Of a DNA stretch of 64,000 nt, positions 8,095 to 16,317 are shown piece by piece. The notes beneath the pieces are model-generated. The model saw only the letters and a list, made by a program, of their open reading frames with translations, had not been told where the DNA came from and did no database searches. Within the stretch, counting starts at the first letter, position 1; each line of letters begins with the position of its first letter. This DNA is from Comamonadaceae bacterium (lineage in GTDB: Bacteria; Pseudomonadota; Gammaproteobacteria; Burkholderiales; Burkholderiaceae_C), in assembly GCA_947374485.1 (NCBI GenBank), contig CANCCF010000003.1, positions 6,616-70,615 on the forward strand, given 5' to 3'. A program made the position numbers and the translations under genes.

Positions 8095-8819
8095 ATACCC
8101 TGTGCGTTCACATCAACGCCAAGCGCTACGCCAATGGCCACTGTGCCATCCGTGGGTTGTCCTTCAGTGCAAGACCTGGCGAGTTTGTGGCCATCGTCGG
8201 CCCCTCGGGCGCGGGCAAGACCACCTTGCTGAAAATCATCAGCGGGCTGGACACGGATTTTGAAGGCAGCGTGCAATTGGCCGACCAGTCGCGCATCGGC
8301 TTCATGTTCCAGGAGCCGCGCCTCATGCCCTGGCTGACCGTGGCGCAAAACCTGGCGCTGGTGGACAAGGGCGCCACGGGAGAGCGGCTGACGCAGGCCT
8401 TGGAACAAGTAGGCCTGAAAGACTGCGCACAGATGTTTCCCAAGCAATTGTCAGGTGGCATGCAGCGCCGCGTGGCGCTGCTGCGCGCCTTTTTGGTGGC
8501 GCCGCAGTTGCTGCTGATGGACGAGCCTTTTCAATCGCTCGATGCCCCCACGGCCGAGCAGTTGCGCGAACAACTATTGACCCTGTGGCAAGACCAGAAG
8601 CCCACGGTGCTGTTCGTTACCCACCACCTGAATGAGGCCCTGTCACTGGCGGACCGGGTGCTGTTTTTGTCACCCGGGCCATCGCACATTGCGCTCGACT
8701 TTGCCGTGGACCTGCCGCGCCCGCGCGGCCTCGATGCACCCGCGGTGCAGCGCCTGGGCCAGCAACTGCTGCAGGCGCATCCGGGCCTGCTCAGGGGCAG
8801 TCTGGGCTTGCAGGCTTAA
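8091..8819 (+). CDS. ABC transporter ATP-binding protein (SsuB/TauB-like)
   Basis: 242 residues with all ATPase motifs: Walker A GPSGAGKTTLL, Q-loop MFQEPRLMPWLT, signature LSGGMQRRVALLRA, Walker B LLLMDEPFQSLD, and the H-loop in FVTHHLNEAL. It energises the importer encoded by the two preceding genes and is joined to the permease gene by a four-base ATGA overlap. The closest general class is the nitrate/sulfonate/taurine ATPases. It ends the operon; the next gene is convergent. Confidence 0.88.
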   Translation: MNTLCVHINAKRYANGHCAIRGLSFSARPGEFVAIVGPSGAGKTTLLKIISGLDTDFEGSVQLADQSRIGFMFQEPRLMPWLTVAQNLALVDKGATGERLTQALEQVGLKDCAQMFPKQLSGGMQRRVALLRAFLVAPQLLLMDEPFQSLDAPTAEQLREQLLTLWQDQKPTVLFVTHHLNEALSLADRVLFLSPGPSHIALDFAVDLPRPRGLDAPAVQRLGQQLLQAHPGLLRGSLGLQA

Positions 8820-8891
8820 AAAGTTGCCGCGGCCTTGTCACCTTCGGCCACTGCGCCCTGCAGCAAGCTGCGAGTCAACCGCAGGCTCGCA

Positions 8892-9437
8892 TCAGAAGCC
8901 GACCTTCACACCCACCGTGAACTGGTCTGCATTGGGGCTGCTGCCAAAACCGGTGAGCTGGTAGCGCTCCCACTCACCGCGGATGGCCATGGTTTTGGAG
9001 AGCGCGTATTCGGCTCCCAAGCCGACCTTGAGGCCGTTGCCGCCGTCATCCCCCGTGGGCGTGTTGATGGCCATGTGGGCCACACCGGCGCGGCCCAGCA
9101 GCGACCACTGGTTGTTCAGCGGCAGGACACCCACCGCATCGACAAACGTGCCGTAGCTGTCCACCTGGCCACCCAGGCTGTTGAGGGCGCCCAGCTCGGC
9201 GATACCCGCCTCTACGGCGAAGTTGGGGTTGATCTGGTAGCCGCCAAAAACCTTGCCGCTCAGCGCCGAGCCGCTGGTGGCGTTGCCGTTGATCTGGTCC
9301 GGGTAACTTTGGCCACCCAGGGCGCCACCGCCGTAAAAGCCTTCGGCATGGGCCGTGGCTGTAGCCAGTGAGCCGACCACCAGCAAGGTGCCCAAAAACG
9401 GTTTGATGAAGGGTTGGATGGCTTTGCGTGCGAACAT
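8892..9437 (-). CDS. Outer-membrane beta-barrel protein (OmpA-like/porin-like)
   Basis: 181 residues from ATG 9437, preceded by AAGGAAC. A signal peptide (FLGTLLVVGSLATATAHA) is cut before EGFYGGGALGG. The mature part has alternating hydrophobic strands, glycine-rich turns and the terminal aromatic residue (FTVGVKVGF) typical of outer-membrane barrels, about eight strands. It probably forms a small barrel in the outer membrane. It lies 116 bases downstream of the PedA-type ATPase gene on the same strand, so it may be part of the alcohol-oxidation unit, perhaps as an entry pore. The frame extends to 9593 but without a signal sequence. Confidence 0.75.
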   Translation of the reverse strand: MFARKAIQPFIKPFLGTLLVVGSLATATAHAEGFYGGGALGGQSYPDQINGNATSGSALSGKVFGGYQINPNFAVEAGIAELGALNSLGGQVDSYGTFVDAVGVLPLNNQWSLLGRAGVAHMAINTPTGDDGGNGLKVGLGAEYALSKTMAIRGEWERYQLTGFGSSPNADQFTVGVKVGF

Positions 9438-9553
9438 GGAAAAGTTCCTTTGAAATATGCACACCCACAGCGGGTGTGTGCAGTGATCTTCAAGGTCGCA
9501 CTCCAAGCGCGCGTTTCGGCCAAGCGTCTGCTGTGTAAAAGTTGCAAGCAGGC

Positions 9554-10351
9554 CTATGCCCTCGTGCCTGGCGTGCTTGGCGTGCTTGGGCACAGATTCA
9601 GGAACGCCTGCTCCAGGCTCAGGCCGCCGGACTGTGCCATCAGTTGCGCCGGTGTGCCGTCAAACACGATCAGGCCCTGGTTGAGCACCAACACGCGGTC
9701 GGCGTTGACCACTTCGTCCACCAGGTGCGTGGCCCACAGCACGGCCACCTCACCGGCCTGTGTGAGTGCCTCCACCGAGCGCATCAGGTCCTGGCGCGAG
9801 GCCGGATCCAGGCCCACCGTGGCCTCGTCCATCAGCAGGAAACGCGGTGCGTGCAGCAGCGCGCGGATCAGCTCCACCTTGCGCCGGTTGCCGCCCGAGA
9901 GCGCGCGCACGGGCGTGCCCGCCTGCTCTTGCAGGCCGTGCTGCGCCAGCCCAGCCGCTATGCGCTGCAGTGCCGTCTTGCGTGGGATGCCGTGCAGGTC
10001 GGTATGGAACAGCAGGTTGGCGCGCACCGACAAGTCCAGGTCCAGCGAGGACTGCTGGAACACCACGCCCAGACCCGCCAGCGCCTTGGGTGCCTCGCGG
10101 CGGATGTCAAAGCCCAGCACCGAGAGGTCGCCCTCGTCGGGCACAAAGAGGCCACTGAGCAACTGCACCAGGGTGGACTTGCCCGCGCCATTGGGCCCCA
10201 GCAGGGCCACAAACTGGCCCGCATGCAGTTGCATGCTGACGGACTTGAGTGCGAGCTTGGGGCCGTAGGATTTCTTCAGTGCGCGGGCCACCAGCACAGG
10301 GGGCTGGTTAGGCATGGAGGCTTGGTTGTCAGAGGTATCAGCGGTGGTCAT
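9554..10351 (-). CDS. pedA: ABC ATP-binding protein of the PQQ-alcohol system (PedA-like)
   Basis: About 265 residues from ATG 10351. Motifs: Walker A GPNGAGKSTLV, Q-loop VVFQQSSLDLDL, signature LSGGNRRKVELIRALL, Walker B FLLMDEATVGLD, H-loop ATHLVDEV. The class is ABC-2 type exporters. This subfamily accompanies PQQ-dependent alcohol dehydrogenases, and in Pseudomonas putida the Ped ABC genes have been linked to lanthanide-dependent alcohol oxidation. Its permease and binding-protein partners are encoded far away at 33951-35977, so the transporter is split across the CDI island. The start 10351 excludes an N-terminal extension that would overlap the promoter region. Confidence 0.82.
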   Translation of the reverse strand: MTTADTSDNQASMPNQPPVLVARALKKSYGPKLALKSVSMQLHAGQFVALLGPNGAGKSTLVQLLSGLFVPDEGDLSVLGFDIRREAPKALAGLGVVFQQSSLDLDLSVRANLLFHTDLHGIPRKTALQRIAAGLAQHGLQEQAGTPVRALSGGNRRKVELIRALLHAPRFLLMDEATVGLDPASRQDLMRSVEALTQAGEVAVLWATHLVDEVVNADRVLVLNQGLIVFDGTPAQLMAQSGGLSLEQAFLNLCPSTPSTPGTRA

Positions 10352-10375
10352 AGGCGTGGCAGTCTGGCCCTGTGC

Positions 10376-10392
10376 AGCACGAATTGTGCCGG
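10376..10392 (-). promoter_or_regulatory. Possible sigma-54 promoter for the pedA-like gene
   Basis: On the minus strand CCGGCACAATTCGTGCT has GG and GC with the correct 12-base step and a good CGGCAC -24 box, but the -12 box is GTGC rather than TTGC. The predicted leader would be only about 14 bases before ATG 10351. Weaker than the other RpoN sites in this window. Confidence 0.4.
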
Positions 10393-10420
10393 GCAAAGTG
10401 TCACACCAAATACCGTGCCT

Positions 10421-10437
10421 GTGGCATATTTATTGCA
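10421..10437 (+). promoter_or_regulatory. Sigma-54 promoter for the YVTN beta-propeller gene
   Basis: GTGGCATATTTATTGCA, with GG at 10423-10424 and GC at 10435-10436, fits the -24/-12 pattern, including the TTGCA -12 box. The start site would be near 10448 and the ATG is at 10474. A TGTCACA motif lies at 10399-10405, just upstream, like the motifs near other quinoprotein genes here. Confidence 0.65.
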
Positions 10438-10473
10438 CCCGTGCAGACCACAACCCATAACAAGGAGACCCGC

Positions 10474-11442
10474 ATGCACCACCTCTTCACACGCACCCTG
10501 CTGGCCAGCGCCGCCCTGCTGCTGGCTGCACACGGCGCGGCCCACGCCGATATTTTTGTCAGCAGCGAGAAGGACAACACCATCCTGCAACTCGATGCCG
10601 AGGGCAAGCCCATCCGCAGCATTGCCGTATGCCAGCGCCCGCGCCACATGGCCTGGGCCCATGACAAAAAGCAGATCATGACGGCCTGTGGCGACAGTGA
10701 CCAGATTGGCGTCATCGATGTGCAAACAGGCAAACTGGTGGACAGCATCCCCACCGGCGAGAGCCCGGAGATTTTTGCCCTCTCGCCCGACTCCAAAACC
10801 GCCTACGTGTCCATTGAAGACGGCAGCCAGCTGGCCGCTTACGACATTGCCGCCAAGAAGCCGCTGTTCTCGGTGAAGACCGGGGCTGAGCCCGAAGGCG
10901 TGCTGGCCACAGCCGATGGCAAATTTGTCTTTGTCACCTCCGAGGTGGCCAACACGGTCTACAAGGTGGATGTGGCCACGCGCAAGATTGCGGGTCAGGT
11001 GAAGACCGGCATGCGGCCGCGCCGCTTCGCCATCAGTCCCGATGCCAGCGAGCTGTGGGCCACCAACGAGCTGGGCTCCAGTGTCAGCATCATCGACACC
11101 GCGGCCATGAAGATCAAACAAACCCTGAAGTTCGAAATCAAGGGCATGCGCGCCGCCGACATCACGCCGGTGGGCATGCTCATGAGCGCCGACGGCAAGA
11201 CCGCCTGGGTGGCACTGGGCCGCGCCAACCACGTCGCCGAGGTGGATGTGGCCACCCGCACCGTGCGCGGCCTGGCGCTGGTGGGCAAGCGTGCCTGGGG
11301 CCTGGCCCTGAATGCGGACGGCTCGCGCCTGTATGTGGCCAATGGCTTGTCGGACGACATGACCATCATCGACACCGCCACGCGAAAGGCCCTCAAAACC
11401 GTACCCGTGGGGCGTGAGCCCCACAGCATCCTGATCAACTGA
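10474..11442 (+). CDS. Periplasmic YVTN beta-propeller protein of the PQQ catabolic system
   Basis: 322 residues behind AAGGAG. A signal peptide (LLASAALLLAAHGAAHA) precedes a seven-bladed propeller built of YVTN-type repeats, e.g. FVSSEKDNTILQLD, GDSDQIGVIDVQTGKLV, FVTSEVANTVYKVDVATRKI, YVANGLSDDMTIIDTATRKAL. A family of such propellers is consistently encoded beside PQQ-dependent dehydrogenases. Their biochemical role is not established; binding of a cofactor, metal or partner protein is likely. It diverges from the pedA-like gene and has its own sigma-54 promoter. It is convergent with the binding-protein gene at 11461. Confidence 0.85.
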   Translation: MHHLFTRTLLASAALLLAAHGAAHADIFVSSEKDNTILQLDAEGKPIRSIAVCQRPRHMAWAHDKKQIMTACGDSDQIGVIDVQTGKLVDSIPTGESPEIFALSPDSKTAYVSIEDGSQLAAYDIAAKKPLFSVKTGAEPEGVLATADGKFVFVTSEVANTVYKVDVATRKIAGQVKTGMRPRRFAISPDASELWATNELGSSVSIIDTAAMKIKQTLKFEIKGMRAADITPVGMLMSADGKTAWVALGRANHVAEVDVATRTVRGLALVGKRAWGLALNADGSRLYVANGLSDDMTIIDTATRKALKTVPVGREPHSILIN

Positions 11443-11451
11443 GGCCCGCAG

Positions 11452-11469
11452 GCCCCCTGCTCAGGGGGC
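11452..11469. terminator. Possible bidirectional hairpin between convergent genes
   Basis: GCCCCCT (11452-11458) pairs with AGGGGGC (11463-11469) around a four-base loop, immediately after the propeller stop and overlapping the last codons of the opposing gene. There is no U-run, so an intrinsic terminator role is uncertain. Confidence 0.35.
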
Positions 11470-12357
11470 GGCCAGTGTCAGGCCCTGGGCCTGAAAAATC
11501 TGCAGCAGTTCGCCACTGCTGCGCAGACGGTCCAGCGCACCGTCGAGCAAGCTTGCCAGCTCCTTGCTGTCGGCCTTCACCGCCAGCCCCAGTGGCCAAC
11601 CGTTGGGCGGCACACCGGGCAGCACCAGTTTGGAGAAGGCCCAGTCTTTGCGGTCGAGCTTCATCTGGAACACCGCCGACTCGGCCTGCGCCAGCGAGAC
11701 AAAGGCCGCATCAAGCTCGCCCTTGAGCACCGCAGTGGCCGCATCGGTGCCGCTCTTGAACAGCACCACATGGTCGCGCAACAGGCCGCCCTTGTAGCCC
11801 AGGATGGCGCTGGAGGCACCGGTGCCCTGCTCGGTGGCAACTTTGAGGTCCTGCAGGTCTTCGGGGTTGTAGACCTGTGCCAGTTTTTTGGGGTTGTGCA
11901 GCACCACCAGGTGCTCACGCGCATAGGGCGCAAAAATAAACGCCTGGCGGTTCTCGCCCATGAAGTATTTATCCACCGGCACATGCAGCATCACATCGGC
12001 CGGGCCATAGCCCAGGTAGTGCCCCTTCCAGACCATGTTGCGCAGGTCGTCGCCCATGTTTTCACCGGCATCAAAAGGCAGCAATGCGGGCTTGAGCCCC
12101 AGGGCGGTGGCCAGTGCCTCGCCCAGGCTGACATCGAGGCCACTCATGTGCGCCACGCTGCCATCGGACCAGGGCGCATTGTCCTTGTAGAGGGCAATCT
12201 TGAGCACGCCACTGGCGCGGATTTTGTCGAGGGCCGTGGGCTCCTGCGCGCGCACGGTGGCAGGCAGGCCCACGGCTGCGGGCAGGGCAGCCAGCAGGGC
12301 GGTTTTCAGCAGGCTGCGGCGCTGCAGCGTGCCTGCGGGGTGTGAAGAGTGGTTCAT
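11461..12357 (-). CDS. Quinoprotein dehydrogenase-associated periplasmic binding protein (MxaJ-like)
   Basis: 298 residues from ATG 12357, preceded by AAGGAC. The N-terminus has twin arginines (QRRSLLKTALLAALPAAVGLPATVRA), so Tat export is possible. The mature protein is a type 2 solute-binding fold: LDKIRASGVLKIALYKDNAPWSDGSVAHMSGLDVSLGEALA and later GADVMLHVPVDKYF-like segments. This matches the family of extracellular binding proteins found beside PQQ dehydrogenases (relatives of MxaJ, which helps mature methanol dehydrogenase). It follows pedF by 17 bases in one operon, so it probably assists cytochrome or dehydrogenase assembly rather than import. Confidence 0.85.
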   Translation of the reverse strand: MNHSSHPAGTLQRRSLLKTALLAALPAAVGLPATVRAQEPTALDKIRASGVLKIALYKDNAPWSDGSVAHMSGLDVSLGEALATALGLKPALLPFDAGENMGDDLRNMVWKGHYLGYGPADVMLHVPVDKYFMGENRQAFIFAPYAREHLVVLHNPKKLAQVYNPEDLQDLKVATEQGTGASSAILGYKGGLLRDHVVLFKSGTDAATAVLKGELDAAFVSLAQAESAVFQMKLDRKDWAFSKLVLPGVPPNGWPLGLAVKADSKELASLLDGALDRLRSSGELLQIFQAQGLTLAAP

Positions 12358-12374
12358 CAGGTGTCCTTGCGGGT

Positions 12375-12863
12375 TCAGGGTTCGCGGCGGGTTTCCAGAT
12401 AGGTCTTGATGGACCACATGGCCTCTTGCGTCAGGATACCCTCAAAGGGTGGCATGTAGACACGGCCATCGCGGGCGCGGCCACGGCGCACGGTGGAGAC
12501 AAAGTAGTCGTTGATCTCCTGGAAGCAGGCCTGCTTTTTGGTGTCATCCCCCAGGTCCATGCAATCGGAATCGAGCTTGCGCAGGTCGGGCGAGATGCCG
12601 CCGGAGATAGCTTCGAGGCCATGGCAGCGCGCGCAGTTCTGGTTGTAGGCCGACGAGCCGATGCGCAGCGCCTCGGTGTGCGCCTCACCCTTGCTGTAGG
12701 GGTTGCTGTCCAGCCATTTGTCACCGAGCTGCGGCAGGGTGCTGGTGTCCACGGAATGCGGCACCACGTCGCCGTGGGCCAGGGCAGACAGGCTGGCCAG
12801 CGACAGGCAGGCGGCCATGCCGGTCGCCAGAAGAATGCGGTAGGTGCGGAGTAAGGATGTCAT
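12375..12863 (-). CDS. pedF: Cytochrome c-550 PedF-like
   Basis: 162 residues from ATG 12863. The signal peptide (RILLATGMAACLSLASLSALAHG) is followed by a mono-haem class I cytochrome c with CARCH haem-binding site and a MPPFEG segment supplying the likely distal methionine. PedF cytochromes accept electrons from quinoprotein alcohol dehydrogenases in the periplasm. Extra cysteines (DSDCMDLGDDTKKQACF) probably form a disulfide. It is the first gene of a two-gene operon under a good sigma-54 promoter and diverges from the activator gene. The in-frame ATG at 12911 lies inside the promoter and was rejected. Confidence 0.87.
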   Translation of the reverse strand: MTSLLRTYRILLATGMAACLSLASLSALAHGDVVPHSVDTSTLPQLGDKWLDSNPYSKGEAHTEALRIGSSAYNQNCARCHGLEAISGGISPDLRKLDSDCMDLGDDTKKQACFQEINDYFVSTVRRGRARDGRVYMPPFEGILTQEAMWSIKTYLETRREP

Positions 12864-12906
12864 GGTGAGATGGACGTGTGCCAGGAGTTGCGGATGCACC
12901 GTCATG

Positions 12907-12923
12907 CGCAACTATCGGGCCAG
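12907..12923 (-). promoter_or_regulatory. Sigma-54 promoter of pedF
   Basis: On the minus strand CTGGCCCGATAGTTGCG has the GG/GC doublets 12 bases apart and a TTGC -12 box. The predicted start near 12896 gives a 33-base leader to ATG 12863. It faces the opposite way to a second sigma-54 promoter for the activator gene at 12982-12998. Confidence 0.7.
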
Positions 12924-12948
12924 CTTATTGCGGCCCTTTCATCGGGGC

Positions 12949-13019
12949 TTGTGACAAATTGGCACACCTGCGCAAAAGACACTGGCCTGCATATTGCACC
13001 CGATTGAAGCTTGTCACAA
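12949..13019. promoter_or_regulatory. Inverted TTGTGACAA / TTGTCACAA pair, candidate activator-binding sites
   Basis: TTGTGACAA at 12949-12957 and its exact reverse complement TTGTCACAA at 13011-13019 lie between divergent pedF and the activator gene. Relative to the pedF start they are at about -55 and -115, suitable for a sigma-54 enhancer-binding protein. Similar TGTGAC/GTCACA motifs lie upstream of the alcohol dehydrogenase gene. The binding protein is inferred from position. Confidence 0.55.
12982..12998 (+). promoter_or_regulatory. Sigma-54 promoter of the activator gene
   Basis: CTGGCCTGCATATTGCA has GG at 12984-12985, GC at 12996-12997 and a TTGCA -12 box. The start would be near 13009, about 26 bases before ATG 13035. 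It implies that the activator gene is itself RpoN-dependent and perhaps self-activating. Confidence 0.65.
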
Positions 13020-13034
13020 AACGGAGCAAAATAA

Positions 13035-15260
13035 ATGGCAGAGATATTCCATACAAAGAGTCGCTTCGGCCAAACCGATGATGCATATGCATTCGGTGAT
13101 TTGGATTGGCCAGCAGCGAACGCCGGAGACAACATGAAACCAGATGACCGCGGAACACACAGCGGCACAAACAACGCCAGCAGCAGTGGCAGCAGTGGCA
13201 CGACGTATGGGCCGCTGAACAGCCCTTCGCTCAACAGCCCTGAACACGAGACCCTGATAGGCACATCGCGCCAGCGTTCCCAGGCCTTTGGCCTGCGCGA
13301 AGTGGACGCACCTGATTTTTCAGTTGCCAGCCGCGGCGTGATCAACCACACGCTGGAGGAAAACCGCTTTCTCTTCCAGCACGCGGCCCCGGTGATGGAG
13401 ACGCTTTACCAGCAAATCGCCAACACCCAGAGTATGGTGCTGCTCACCGCGCGCAGCGGCATGGTGCTGCACTCGCTGGGCGACGCCGACTTCCTCGAAA
13501 AAGCCTCCCGCGTGGCGCTGGCGCCAGGCGTGGACTGGTCGGAAAAAAGCAAGGGCACCAACGCCATTGGCACGGCCCTGGCCGAGGAGCACCCGGTAGT
13601 GGTCCACGGCTCGCAGCACTTCCTGGAGGCCAACCGCTTTTTGACCTGCTCCTGCACGCCCATCTTCGACCCGTATGGCAAGGTGATGGGTGCGCTGGAC
13701 GTGACCGGCGACCACCGCAGCTACCACCAGCACACCATGGCGCTGGCGCGCATGTCGGCGCAGATGATCGAGAACCACATGTACGCCGCAGTGTTCCCGA
13801 AAGAGGTGATTGTGCGCTTCCATTCGCGCGCGGAATTTCTGGGCACGCTGATGGAGGGCATTGCGGTGTTCACCGCTGATGGCCGCTTTGTCACCGCCAA
13901 CCGCAGCGCGCAGTTCCAGCTCACGCTCTCGGTCAACGCGCTGGGTGCCCACACCTTTTCCTCACTGTTTGGCATAGCCATGTCGCAATTCCACGACCGT
14001 GCGCGCGCGGCGGGCACGCGCCCGCTGCCGCTGTGCCTGCACAACGGCGTGACCGTGTGCTGTGTGAGCGACATGAAGTCGCGCATGCCCTTTGAGGTGG
14101 TGGACTTTGGCCAGTCGCCCATAAGTCCCGTAATGCCTGCGGCACCCGAGGCACCCTCTTCGGCTGCCGCTGCAAAAGCCAGCATGGCCAGCCGCGATGC
14201 GCAGCGCCGCGAATCGCTCTCCAGCCTGCGCTACCTCGACACCGGCGACGCGCAGGTGGCCGCCGTGATCCAGAAGCTGAGCAAGATCCGCGGCCGCGAT
14301 ATTCCGGTGATGATCCTGGGCGAAACCGGCACCGGCAAAGACCTGCTGGCGCAGGCCATCCACAACGACTCGCCGCGCGCGGCCAACCACTTTGTTTCGG
14401 TCAACTGTGCCTCCATTCCCGAGACACTGATCGAGTCCGAGCTCTTCGGTTACGAGGAAGGGGCGTTTACCGGCGCCAAGCGCAAGGGCTCGGTGGGCAA
14501 GGTGCTGTTTGCCAACGGCGGCACGCTGTTCCTGGACGAAATTGGCGACATGCCCAAGCACCTGCAGGCGCGCCTGCTGCGCGTCTTGCAAGAGCGCAAG
14601 GTCAGCCCGCTGGGTGCGGGCAAAGAGGTGGACGTGGATGTGGCGGTGATCTGCGCCACCAACAAAAACCTGAAAGAGATGATTGCGCGCGGCGAGTTCC
14701 GTGAAGACCTGTACTACCGCCTCAACGGCCTGGTGGTGCGCCTGCCCGCGCTGCGCGAACGGCAAGACCTGGAGGTGGTGACGCGCAAGATTCTGGCCAG
14801 CGTCTGCCACTCGGCCACACCGATTGGCATCTCGCCCGAGGTGATGGCGCTGTTCCACCAGTTCCCCTGGCCGGGCAACTTCCGCCAGCTCTACAACCTG
14901 CTGCGCACGGCGGTGGTGATGGCGGCCTGCAACGAAGACATCCAGATGCACCACCTGCCCGATGACTTTCTGGAAGAGGTGCAACTGACCGACCGCGTGC
15001 TGCCGCGTGCCTCGGTGAAGCAGATGGAAGTGATACGGCCCTGCGCCGAAGCACAGGCCGCACCACTGCCAGCCAAGCCCGCCCCGGCTGCGCCCGAACG
15101 CTTTGCCTCCACCAACCTCGAAAACGTGGCCCTGGAAGCCATGGCCCAGGCCCTGCGCAGCACCGGCGGCAATGTGTCGGTGGCGGCCAAGATGCTGGGC
15201 GTGTCGCGCAACACGATTTACCGCAAGAAGGCGCAGTTGCCGGCGGATGTGTGGGGGTGA
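13035..15260 (+). CDS. Sigma-54-dependent transcriptional activator, AcoR type
   Basis: 741 residues. The N-terminal ~200 residues after a Ser/Asn-rich leader form a GAF-like sensor (FLFQHAAPVMETLYQQIANTQS, GTNAIGTALAEEHPVVVHGSQHF). Then comes an AAA+ domain with GETGTGKDLLAQA (Walker A), GAFTGA at residues 476-481 (sigma-54 contact loop) and GGTLFLDEIGDMP (Walker B), and a C-terminal Fis-type helix-turn-helix (GNVSVAAKMLGVSRNTIYRKK). It activates RpoN promoters in response to a small ligand, here probably an alcohol or aldehyde. A second good start at 13134 (GGAG spaced before MKPDD) would remove 33 residues. It sits beside pedF and is the obvious regulator of the sigma-54 promoters listed here. 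Confidence 0.9.
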   Translation: MAEIFHTKSRFGQTDDAYAFGDLDWPAANAGDNMKPDDRGTHSGTNNASSSGSSGTTYGPLNSPSLNSPEHETLIGTSRQRSQAFGLREVDAPDFSVASRGVINHTLEENRFLFQHAAPVMETLYQQIANTQSMVLLTARSGMVLHSLGDADFLEKASRVALAPGVDWSEKSKGTNAIGTALAEEHPVVVHGSQHFLEANRFLTCSCTPIFDPYGKVMGALDVTGDHRSYHQHTMALARMSAQMIENHMYAAVFPKEVIVRFHSRAEFLGTLMEGIAVFTADGRFVTANRSAQFQLTLSVNALGAHTFSSLFGIAMSQFHDRARAAGTRPLPLCLHNGVTVCCVSDMKSRMPFEVVDFGQSPISPVMPAAPEAPSSAAAAKASMASRDAQRRESLSSLRYLDTGDAQVAAVIQKLSKIRGRDIPVMILGETGTGKDLLAQAIHNDSPRAANHFVSVNCASIPETLIESELFGYEEGAFTGAKRKGSVGKVLFANGGTLFLDEIGDMPKHLQARLLRVLQERKVSPLGAGKEVDVDVAVICATNKNLKEMIARGEFREDLYYRLNGLVVRLPALRERQDLEVVTRKILASVCHSATPIGISPEVMALFHQFPWPGNFRQLYNLLRTAVVMAACNEDIQMHHLPDDFLEEVQLTDRVLPRASVKQMEVIRPCAEAQAAPLPAKPAPAAPERFASTNLENVALEAMAQALRSTGGNVSVAAKMLGVSRNTIYRKKAQLPADVWG

Positions 15261-15394
15261 GGTTTGGACGCTGTGGCGGGTAAAGACACGCGAGATACAA
15301 GCCGAGCCCAATAGGACAGGAATCGCGGCAATCCTGCCAGCTCCGACGGGCTTAAACTGCATTCAAAATGTCCGGGTAACGGTCAGTCCAGCTC

Positions 15395-15907
15395 TCACCT
15401 TAGCGCGTTTTGATAGGCCAGTTCATCCAGAGGATTGCCGGTCAAATTCGTTGTAGTTCGCCGTTGTCCGGTGCGCATGAATCCCGACGTTTCATAAAGA
15501 CGACTGGCGGGGTCATTGCCATTGATGGACCACAACTCGACCATTGCGTAGCCTTGGCGTCGGGCATTCGATAACGCCACGGATACCAAGCCACGGCCAA
15601 TGCCCCTCCTCCAATGCGCCGGGTGAACATTCAATGCCCAGAGTTCCACCACGGAGTCCGGTGCCTGATAGCGTGGTGGGCCCATGACCGAGAACCCGAC
15701 ACAAGCACCACTGATTTCAGCAACCGTCATGAGAAGAGGCTGTGGCTGCGAATCAAGGGCTGACTTCATCGCTTCCATGTTTGCGCTTGGACTCAGTGAA
15801 TCCAGAAACGCAGCTGGCATGAAATTCCGGTATGCGTGCTTCCAGGCAGCGACCCGGATTTCTCCGATTGCCTGTGCGTCAAGTGAGATGGCTGGACGGA
15901 TAAGCAT
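15395..15907 (-). CDS. GNAT-family N-acetyltransferase
   Basis: 170 residues beginning MLIRPAISLDAQAIGEIRVAAWKHAYRNFMP. The core motif for acetyl-CoA binding is visible as LNVHPAHWRRGIGRGLVSVALSNARRQGYAMVELW, followed by NDPASRLYETSGF. Such enzymes acetylate small molecules or protein N-termini; the substrate is unknown. It stands alone between the sigma-54 activator and the CDI island, on the opposite strand to both. No ribosome site of note precedes it. Confidence 0.85.
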   Translation of the reverse strand: MLIRPAISLDAQAIGEIRVAAWKHAYRNFMPAAFLDSLSPSANMEAMKSALDSQPQPLLMTVAEISGACVGFSVMGPPRYQAPDSVVELWALNVHPAHWRRGIGRGLVSVALSNARRQGYAMVELWSINGNDPASRLYETSGFMRTGQRRTTTNLTGNPLDELAYQNALR

Positions 15908-16317
15908 GATGCGATCTTGCGGTCATGTAAACGATAGAAGCGGTATGCCAATTTAGGTCCTTTCGGCAATCCCATCGCAGCCGACCGTGGCGCTGGTGTC
16001 CCTCGGCGATGCCCGGCGGGCGGCGGCTGAACTCTTTACCTGCCGGGTGGGCGGCGAACTTCGCCATGGGCATGGCCTTGCCACACCCCTTTTTTTGGGA
16101 CGCAACAGGCTGCCTGGGCGCTCGTGTTCATTTCTTCTTGTGCTGATTGGTCGCACCAGAACAATCCGCGCCGTCCCTCAAACCCGCCCCCCAAGAAACT
16201 TGCGAAATATCAATGCAGAAGGTTTGGTAGTTCCAGTTTGAGTGCGTTGCCCAGGCAGCGTGACTCCAGCCGGATTTCCCCCACCGATCCGCAACGCAAA
16301 CAAGGGACGGCACAGGA
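15908..16317. other. 410-base gap upstream of cdiB without a supported gene
   Basis: Short frames on both strands cross this region but none has a convincing start, family motif or codon pattern. A T-run (CCCCTTTTTTT, about 16087-16097) lies in its middle. The cdiB promoter should be near its right end, but I could not identify -35/-10 or -24/-12 boxes with confidence. Confidence 0.5.

Noticed and set aside
12959..12977. A second sigma-54-like string, TTGGCACACCTGCGCA
   Set aside because: The GG and GC doublets are 11 bases apart instead of 12, and a better site (12982-12998) lies a few bases downstream.
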